Below, one piece after another: positions 55,603 to 64,000 of a stretch of DNA of 64,000 nt; within the stretch, counting starts at the first letter, position 1; the number at the start of each line of letters is the position of its first letter. This stretch comes from Pseudisothecium myosuroides (Eukaryota; Streptophyta; Bryopsida; Hypnales; Lembophyllaceae), in NCBI GenBank assembly GCA_951799445.1, contig OX637290.1, positions 5,210,501 to 5,274,500 on the forward strand, read 5' to 3'. Below the pieces are notes generated by a model. That model saw only the letters and a list, made by a program, of their open reading frames with translations, did no database searches and was not told the origin of the DNA. Position numbers and translations under genes: made by a program.

Positions 55603-57862
55603 GAAATGAAGCTTATTAAGTCTATATTTAGCCATTTAAAATTCAATAAATTGCAAAAAAAAATTTAGACCTTGTAGGTATACTACTTTTTCTATCAGTG
55701 AGAAGGGTGAGAGGTGGGAGGATTTGTATCATCCAGGAAATTAGTATTACCACAAAATCCAATTTTCTGGAAACTAGTACAATATAGTATTATTCAACTT
55801 GTACAAATATAAAATTGTGTGACTTTGATAAATTAGTATCAAATGCACTATTAGGATAAGTTAATGTAGTCAAAGGGAGATTTTAGATTTTTTTAGAATA
55901 CATTTTTGGAATATATCATATGAATAGACTTTGAATTTTCAAAGTACCGCAAATTCCAAATTTTCTAATTAAAAAACTAAATTAAAAAATTTACCCCTCT
56001 TGTGGAGCAATTAATCCTTAATCCTTCAAGGCCTAACAACTTCTTGACATTGTTGACAATGAAGGTTTTCAATGAATTGTCCCACTTTGATATTTTTTTT
56101 ACACATGGATGTGCTTGAATTTTTAATTCTAATTGTCAAAAATTAAAGACTACATTGTCTAGTATGCATGAAATTAATTGTGGAAATTATAGACCGTTTG
56201 ATTTTTAGATTATAACAAATTTGGATGATCAACATATAGGCAAGAAATGCAGCTTTGGGGGAAAAAATTATAAAAAGATGAACAATGTTTTTTTACCCTC
56301 TAAAAAAATTGTATTGGAATCTAAGGCAAATGTAGCATTTTTTAATTTAAAAAATGAGAAATATAATAAAAACCTCTCTCAAATTTGTACACATTTTCAA
56401 ACAAACTAAGTTGTATAAAGCCAAAACTAACCAAATTGGATCCTACAAAAAATTTAAAATTCATATATGCATCAATTTTTGAAATTTAACTATTGATACT
56501 ATTAGCATATTTTTTGGAACATCTTCAAAAAAATTGTAATCATTCTAATTATTTTGTGTTCTTGATCACACCAGATTGATCCTAAACCCTATTTTTAAAA
56601 TTGCTAATAATACAAATTTAGAAGAATTCCCTGCAAATCTAGTTTGTTTGTGCAAACCAAAGATTAGAAATGTCCAAGAAAATGTTTTTTTTTCATCCCC
56701 ACTATTCCTTTCATTGTAAAAAAATTATTTTTGCTCCTTTTTTGTACAAGACTACATTTCCTAAATAAATATTTAAATACTTCTCACATTGAAATTTTGA
56801 AAATCAAAAAATGAAATAAGTAAGTCAACTTGTTACTTTACAAGATCTTACTTTACAAAACATTGAAATTTGTTTCATCCTACCGAGAATTTGCCATTGT
56901 AAATTTGAAAAGGATACATTGTGTCTTTTTAGTCCTTGAGGGGTTAAAGGACTAGTTTCATTGCTAGATATGTGGTCAAACTTTGCTCTGAGCTAAATTC
57001 AACATTTTTAATCATGTATGACTTCCAGTAGAATATTTTTTAGTAGAATTTTTCTCAAGAATCAAGCCACTACTACAAGGATAAAGCTTCTTGTGGTGGA
57101 GTTGTTTGTTTAATGGGTTTGTTAATTTCCAAAGCAAAGGGTCGTTGCAAGAATGATTGGCTAATTTTGTTCCACTTTGGCTGTTTTCAGCTAGTACTCC
57201 CAATACTATGAGCTTTTTGCATATGATTTTTTTTAAATAAAATAAAATAAGTATAATTAGTATAACACTATAAATAGAAAATCGCCAAAATTTCAGTCCT
57301 AAATAAAATCAAGATAAAAAGTTATTCACAAAAACGTATGAGCTGAAATTTTGAAGAAAATACATAGTTTGACGTTTTAATTTGTACAAAATAGGAAAAA
57401 AAAATTTCAAAGAAACTAAAAATTGTTCATCTGGAAAGACTTTATTTTGAAGAGATTTCACCAAAAAAATTATCTTGAAACCATCTTCAACATTCAGAAT
57501 TGCGCGCGCAAGGGAGCCTTCTTTGCATGGACGTAGAGGACATAAAATATAATATTTTTTGATGCCCCTTTGTAGGAACATGACTTCCTACTATGGAATT
57601 AGACCATAGAAATTTCAGCTCCAAATCATTAAATTTGGGGACTCCATAGTACTAAAATTCCTTAAAACTCAAAATGTGACATATTATTTTAAATGATTTT
57701 TAAATATAAAATGATTTTTGAATTTTTTTTAAAATATGAGATATGAATAAACTCAAGAGAGGCATCTCCAATAAAAATTTCAAATTCATGCGAATCATGT
57801 TGCTTTGTGACAATGTTTCAGTACCGGTCTTTCTTGCAATGACCCCAAAATGTCATCGTAAA
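55603..57862. other. AT-rich intergenic DNA
   Basis: No gene is recognised. The open frames are short, AT-driven and unsupported. Confidence 0.45.
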
Positions 57863-58752
57863 GGCCTCTTTACACTAGTAACCAAAGGCCGTGGCCAAAG
57901 CATTTAGAGTATTGTGATTTGAAGAAGAAAAGGCTAGTCTAATTTCACTTTACATTGGCTTTTATAAATGAAGAGTAACCAAGGCTTAGAATAGATGATA
58001 AAATGGCATAGAATCCTACATGTCCTTGTACATGTCCTAAAATGAATAAGGTTTTATGGTCATTCAAATTTTGTAGCAAGAAAATCTCAAAAGGTTTTCT
58101 TATTATTTTTTAAGGATGACCAAGCCACCCCAACAAAGCACATTGGTCTATTTTTGTCACTTAGTAATGTCATTTACTCTTATTTAATTATTGCAAATTT
58201 AATTTTTGTTGTTAGAATGTTTTTTTATCAACTGAATTGCTATTTTATTATGGAAAATACATTATTGTTGCAATAACTGTAGTTTTACTACAAAAAATGA
58301 TTTATTGAGATATTTATTGTAATAAATGAATTTTATTTTTGTACATCTTAATTTTTTATTGCTAATTCCATTGTAAAAACATACTAAAATAATGGCATGG
58401 TCATTTACATAGTATTTTTCACTTTATGCAATTGACTATAGCTTTAAAAATAGATTTTGTATTCTTTTTGGTTACAAGTATCCTCCTCTATTTCTTGGCA
58501 TTTTAGTTGTTAGAATTTTATTAGAAGTTGAGAAGAAAAGAGAAGGGGAGAAGAAAGAAGAAGAAATTATCAGATATGTTTTTTAGAATTTCATTTAAAA
58601 AATTAGCCTCTGAGGGGACTGATTTAGGTTCACTTTATACTATTAGAAGTGACCATTAAATGACAATATTGGCTCTTGGTCATGGCTCTTAACCAAGCTG
58701 AGACCAAGAAAATTAACGTGACCAAATCTTGGTCACTAGTGTAAAGAGGCAC
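57863..58752. mobile_element. ~890-bp element with CCTCTTTACACTAGT inverted ends
   Basis: The left end GCCTCTTTACACTAGTAACC is inverted at the right end as GGTCACTAGTGTAAAGAGGC. TAAA is found just outside both ends, possibly a target duplication. The interior is AT-rich and non-coding. The superfamily is uncertain. Confidence 0.7.
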
Positions 58753-60158
58753 TAAATATCCAACTTGAAATTTGTTAGAGTTGGACCTCCACGTCACAAG
58801 AAGGATGTTCCCTGCAAAAAAAAAATTAATCTTCCAAGAGATAGTAAGTGATGTACATGTTGATGTAAATGTTTGAAATCAAAGTTGATAAATCTAAGTA
58901 ATGTCCAATTGATGGGGTAGCCTGCCACAAAGAAACTAACAATATAGCTTCAACATCATAGAATAAAAGAAATTAAGGTGAAATTTGAGATTCCACTTTT
59001 TGGACATAACAATGTATCCAATCGTGAGTAAGAATGATAATAAGATAAACATACTCAAATTACTCAAATAAGAAATTCAACATGGTTCCCATTATTATAT
59101 TGAATAACTTTTTGTAGGATCTTGTTGGTAGTCAAAAAAGGATTCTACATTCTCTTAGAATGCATTTTTTGACACCATTACAAATCTTCAAAGTGCTTAA
59201 AATAAGTGTTTCTAGAACCGACCATAGACTCTCGTGAATAGTGGGAGTACATTTTAGAAAAGATTCTCTAGTGGTGGGTTTTAGAAAGTGGTCAAAATTG
59301 GGTGAAGTTACCTTAGTCTGCTGCAAATCACATCTCTTTTTCTAGCAGAGCTTCTACTCTACGTAATCCACGAGAAGCAAGTGTCCATGCCTTTGAGCTT
59401 GTACGTCCACTGTACCGTACTTTGACTATTAAACTCTGCCCAACTGTAGCTAATTCATCTGCACTCTATAAAGTTTGGGTAGTTTTTTAGGGTTTACGGT
59501 TTCGGGTATCAACGGTACCAAACTCATTTACAAACTATCATAACTCTACTTAATTTTAGCTCCCTAATCTCTTCTGAGAATTAGACTATGTTGCTGACAC
59601 GAGGATCTTCAGTACCCCTCCCTCAACACAATCTGTTGAAAGACGGTAACAACATCAATTCCCACAAAGGTTCCGCATGGACACCACATAAGGATTCGTT
59701 CATATCCTTAATACGGAACTACGCAAGTCACGTTAACAACAGATGAGGGGAAGGAAACATGGTTGACATTGCATAATTCTAAGCTTAGTTCGAAAGAAAC
59801 GCCCCATTCACTGCACAGAACTATGCAAACCAGAGAGCCGTCCACAACGCAACATGAACAGTACAGTACAGCAGGACTTCAGATGACGCAAATCATGAGT
59901 TTGATAAGGAAACCGGAGATGCGGGGCTGAGAAAAACTCAATATCGAAGGTATCCAATCCAAATGCTGTGCTTTACTTGAGTACTACCATCCTGAAGCTT
60001 TACATCCTCAGGCTCGTGACCAGGACATATACTTTACAAACGAGTCCAATGAGCTCACACTTCCGCTTTGACAAAATGAAAGAGCGTTGAGCATCTTGCA
60101 TTAACTGTAGAAGATTGTACATTGGACGGGTCTCCTAAACTACATCACCACCACCATC
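58753..60158. other. Intergenic region and probable 3' flank of the membrane-protein gene
   Basis: AT-rich up to about 59,300, then GC-richer towards the gene ending at 60159. The first few hundred bases left of that stop probably include its 3' untranslated region. No further gene is seen. Confidence 0.4.
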
Positions 60159-61936
60159 CTACAAGAAGGGGTAGAACGGTTGTTGATTTTGGTGGTGGTG
60201 ATGAGTGATCAGTGGTTTCCCAGGAAGTGCAGGAGAGTCTGGATTAAAGAAAGGAATCCCATTGTGATCCGAGAAACTCCCAGTTGGCCTTAAGAAGCTC
60301 CTCCTCGCAGAGCCAAATTCACTATCTTCGGTATCACGACTTCGATTTCGAGACTGAGACTTAGCAAAGAGAGCCCGGCTCCCGACTAATGCAGCTTCGT
60401 CATCATCGCTTCCGAACACAGACAAGGAAACAAGTCCTTCTCCAGGTGCGTCAGTATCCCGGCCAGATTCCGACGCAGCATACACCACCCACCCCACTGC
60501 CAAGGCGTCCGCAATGGGCCGGATGACGAGGATACCCTCGCCAACCGTGGTACAAAGCAACACCATGATGAATGCAAAGAAGCTCAGCAACTCGAAGGGG
60601 ACGTGCGTCGGCTTCGAGAGAACCGACAACCCCAGGAACAGGACGTGCAGAGGCAACAGGAGCAGCAGTGCTCCCAGAAGACCATATAACCTCCTCTGTA
60701 GATATCTGTTGATGACGACCCTCACCACCCTCCATCCCAGTACCAGAAAGTATGCGGAGTACAGTATACCAAAGGTAGCTAACACCAGAGTGCTCAGGAA
60801 AGGGTAACAACACACAGCAACCTCCCTGGAATCGATTGTCACGTTCACAAATGCCTGCGTGAAGTAATATGGAACTTTGCCACCGTAGCCCTCATTCTCT
60901 AAATTGTAGACACCGCCGCTGCTCTTCTTGAACTCGATGCTTGAGCTAATGACAACAAAGAAAAGTTGAAACAGGAACACCGGGAGACAGCAGATGAGAA
61001 TGAGAACCACCACTTTGCCATTCCACGCTCTTCGAGGTGTGAATGGCGCCTTGCGTAGGGAGCCATGCACCAGGAAAAGTGCAGTGAGGAAGAAGCACGG
61101 CTCCAGAAAACCCATGGACGAAAGGATATAGAACCGACATACGTTGGCTTGCGCTCGGAAGCTCAATGAATGGAATATCCAGTTCGGCTGCCGGAGTAGA
61201 GGGAGGCGCAAGAGCTCGACTAGACTCCATAATACCGCCAGCACTATGAGGATGATGCGAACTATCCATAGTGCATTGAAGTCCTGTCATATAATACTAG
61301 GTTAGCATTGCTTCTGAGCATTTTGCATCAATCCAGAGCACCCAGTTGCCACTACATAGAGACTGCTACTGAAAACTTCAAAACACGATACACGGCGGAG
61401 GATACTAAAACTAATAGGGACTTGACCCGTCTCCAATCCTGACTCTTGTTACCAACAGAAACTCTCGCCTATTCATACCCTTCGATAAATTAATTAGCAA
61501 GAGGTGCAAGCATAAATTGGTTAGATGTCTGGCCACTGATCATTGCGTGGAAACGGAGTTATCAACAAACTCCCACTTAAAATTTACATTAGAACTTCAT
61601 TCGTAGTAATAAGAACTTAATCTCAAAAGATTGGCTCTTGTACCCAAAATGATCTCTCCACAGATCTATACTGATCTGCCTAAAATCACACTCAAACAGA
61701 CGCGAATAGTATCCTCCACCGCCACAAAGGCATTCAGGAGTAGAAATCCGGAGATATGGAAATATGAGTAATATGTCGTAGAGAAAAACCTGTAATGCTG
61801 GTTGACGTTCCTTCTGAATCCGGCGCCGAAAATATAGGACGTAGGCAATACATCCTAGTCCTGCACAGATGAGCAGGAGGACCAGAACCAGGGTCGCAAC
61901 ACCAAGCACATCCGCGGCTGAACTGGTCAGGGGCAT
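60159..61936 (-). CDS. Seven-transmembrane plant protein (THH1/TOM1-like topology), two exons
   Basis: The exons are 61936-61790 and 61283-60159, joined in phase 0 with CAG/GT and ATGACAG borders, giving 423 residues. Seven hydrophobic segments can be seen, starting with VLGVATLVLVLLLICAG near residue 10 and ending with FAFIMVLLCTTVGEGIL near residue 270. Conserved-looking features include GFLEPCFFLT in segment 3 and the IRPIADALAVGWV stretch after segment 7. The C-terminal ~100 residues are soluble, with Ser/Asp- and Arg-rich blocks and a His/Gln-rich end. It resembles a family of plant-specific multi-pass membrane proteins of unknown function (my recollection links it to the Arabidopsis At5g62960 group, not verified). 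ATG 61936 is chosen because it opens directly before the first membrane segment. Confidence 0.85.
61515..61725 (-). repeat. Dispersed repeat in the intron of the seven-pass protein gene
   Basis: See the related copy at 50940-51160. Shared blocks include CACTGATCATTGCGTGGAAA, TCAACAAACTCCCAC, TTAATCTCAAAAGATTGGCT and CGCGAATAGTATCCTCCACC. The two copies are moderately diverged. Confidence 0.65.
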
Positions 61937-64000
61937 CACCCAACCTCCACTCTTCTCGGTGCATCAGTGTACCTTTCCAACATTGAAGACTTGGAATACT
62001 CTTTCACCTGTTTTCCATGAGTAAAAGAAACACTTTAACCTATGAAAGCTAAACTCTTGAGAGGAGAACCTATTTCACGCTCCGTATCCAACGATAACGC
62101 TATTGAAGGGCTCGATAAGCTAGAAGATAACGAACTCCAGTCAATTTTAAAATGCTGTTGAGTAAAAACGGTCAAATAATCCCCATCTGCCTCTGTTGGT
62201 TTCTACCAGAGATGAATGCTTGTGCCCCCTATGGCACCACCTTCTATCCAAATCATACTCCAAACGCCCCAGTCTTCTAGAGAAAGCTTTGTTCCAAGCA
62301 GTCCAACCTGCATCCTTCTACACTATCAGATACTTGATGCAGCCCTTTCGTCGTCAATCCCTTCGTAAAAGGTCGAACGCAATGTCAACTGCCATTCCCA
62401 TGACAAGTTATATTCACTCCAGAGTCAAATGGGCAGCATCGATTCCTCAAATTCCCGCTTGCAGCTGGTAAAACCCGGGAAACGCTAGTTGCGAACTAAA
62501 GTAGTAGAAAAGATCCACATGTTTGCGACCATATCCTCTTCAAAGAGAAACCCTGGCTTCAAAAGTACCTGCGCACACAACTCCAAATCAGCAAGTTTCA
62601 GAACATGGGAGTATAAAATGAAATAACTGGAAGCACGTCTGTAAAATTATCACGTAATCGTGGGCAAGCTCGACAATATGCGCAATCCGAGGGGCCGATA
62701 CGAGAATGATCAACCTGGCCAACAATCACTACAAAATATCCATTGCTTCGAATAACAGTTTAATCCCGACTGCATAACCGCCCAAAATCAAGTCGCAGCT
62801 CGACTGCTTAAAGGAATCTGCATCGAGAACATGTCGGTAACCTAGTACAGTGATGCTGTAAGACGCGTTCATTTGGAGCCGTGTAAGCAGTCCATCACAA
62901 GGATCTATGAGGCGCGGAAAATCAAAAGCTTGACAGTAAGCGTCACATAAACAAATTGAGCACAAAAAAAAAACATTTTCCACTTCACAAAAGGGAAACA
63001 GCTAGCAAATCCGGGAAATCATTAACGCTACTATGTGTTCAAGACTACGTACACCTGAACAAAGTAACTCAGAAAAGATCCACATTCAGCTCCATGCGGA
63101 AACGTCCGAGGATTTATTTTTACTTTAACTATAAAATGCGGAGTATAGATCTGAGCTTCGCTATTTCTGCTAACGCCAAATCCTCAGTCCCTCAAATTGA
63201 GTAAAAAAGCCGTGCCCTCCGCATCAAACACAGACAGCCTAACCTTCCCAGATCGGAAACCGGAAAAAAATAAAATAGACAGGCCACTACACCAGGTCAA
63301 AATCGTCACACATGAAGATCCCTTTAAAGTTGCCGACCCTTTATTAAACGCGTGTGAACATTCACTAATCACGAAACCTAAACCTCCCCCAACCGAAACG
63401 CATCACGCCACGACCTAAGCCAATTCACCACCCCTACCAAGAACTCCAAAAAGCCCCCAACATGTGCGCCAAAACTGCAGGCACTTCGTGTTCTCGCAGC
63501 TACGGCAACATCCGCAATGACGCCGCCACTTCCGAACCCTCGTCAAGGGAAAAGAAATCCCTGCCGAAACCAAAACCCCACTCACACCACCACCGTAACC
63601 TAACCTAAAATCACTCCCCTTCTCCCAGAATCGAAAGCCAAAATTGAGCTCTGCCGAACTCCGCATCAAACTCGAAACGACTCCAGCGGCAAATGTATGC
63701 CAGGGCGCTCACCTCCACCGAGAGAACACAACGGCCGGCAGCTACGACCCTCCTGAAGCCGAGCGGAGGCGTCCGGGCACCATTCGTCACGAGGTTTGGG
63801 GCGGCAGGGAGGGGCGGAGGTGGGCAAGCGGAACGCGGAGGTTGCCGGAGAGATGGTGCGGTGGACGGGAAGCGCAAGGGATGGAAACGAGGTGAGCGCA
63901 AGCAGCAGGCTGGGATGCAGAGGAGCGGAGGTCGTCGTGGGAGTGCGAGTCGGAGGAGGGCCGAGTCTTTGGCAACCAAACAGACAGCTAAGCTTTGAGC
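61937..64000 (-). other. Upstream region of the seven-pass protein gene, possible 5' leader exon at 63713-63990
   Basis: The last 400 bases are GC- and CT-rich on the minus strand and contain a donor-like GGTGGAG then GTGAGC at about 63713. This would fit a 5' untranslated exon spliced to an acceptor shortly before 61936. Frames in it are proline/leucine-rich and lack an ATG. A gene extending beyond the right edge is an alternative. 62.0-63.5 kb shows no recognisable coding exon. Confidence 0.3.

Noticed and set aside
63611..63979. 122-codon minus-strand frame near the right edge
   Set aside because: No ATG start, Pro/Leu-rich composition from CT-rich DNA and a donor-like site inside. More likely an untranslated leader.

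Overview
The window looks like a nuclear segment of a land-plant genome. The reasons are spliced genes of plant-type families (a LOG-type nucleotide phosphoribohydrolase with a putative plastid transit peptide, and a plant-type seven-pass membrane protein), GT-AG introns, AT-rich intergenic DNA and a dense mosaic of eukaryotic transposons. No prokaryotic features are present. A non-seed plant (bryophyte, lycophyte or fern) is my guess from the transposon types, but the sequence alone does not settle it.

Layout. 1-420 is GC-rich and may be the edge of a gene outside the window. 588-22,000 is gene-poor and full of short terminal-inverted-repeat elements, mainly one superfamily with CCCC ends flanked by TTAA. 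22.7-28.1 kb is richer in genes: a two-exon membrane-protein gene on the minus strand (28101-26544), an unexplained 270-codon open frame on the plus strand, two weaker candidate exons and two arrays of ~90-100 bp tandem repeats. 28.3-30.4 kb again holds small transposons. 30,949-44,155 is one hAT DNA transposon with a perfect 8-bp target duplication. It was broken by later insertions: a 7.7-kb Ty3/gypsy chromodomain retrotransposon (34774-42486), a TTAA-flanked element (33628-34274) and, inside the gypsy 5' LTR, a 1.33-kb LTR-like element (35056-36385). 44.3-47.7 kb is another nest (TA-flanked elements, a CACTA element, a SINE, a pogo-like element and a 250-bp tandem triplet). 50,381-53,081 is the LOG-family gene, 54,672-58,752 is AT-rich with two more elements, and 60,159-61,936 is the seven-pass membrane protein gene. 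The sequence from there to the right edge probably holds its 5' leader.

The most interesting points are these. (1) The gypsy element has a primer-binding site that is a perfect 13-nt complement of the predicted first bases of its own RNA, the arrangement of self-priming Tf1/sushi-type retrotransposons. (2) Its LTR promoter is packed with GAA/TTC heat-shock-element arrays just upstream of the TATA box. (3) At least thirteen recognisable CCCC...GGGG elements occur, mostly at TTAA, and two insertions have recoverable empty sites that prove TTAA duplication, so a piggyBac-like non-autonomous family has been very active here. (4) The order of insertions can be read from target duplications at five levels of nesting. 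The transposon genes are all decayed, almost entirely by C-to-T or G-to-A changes, as expected for methylated, silenced DNA.
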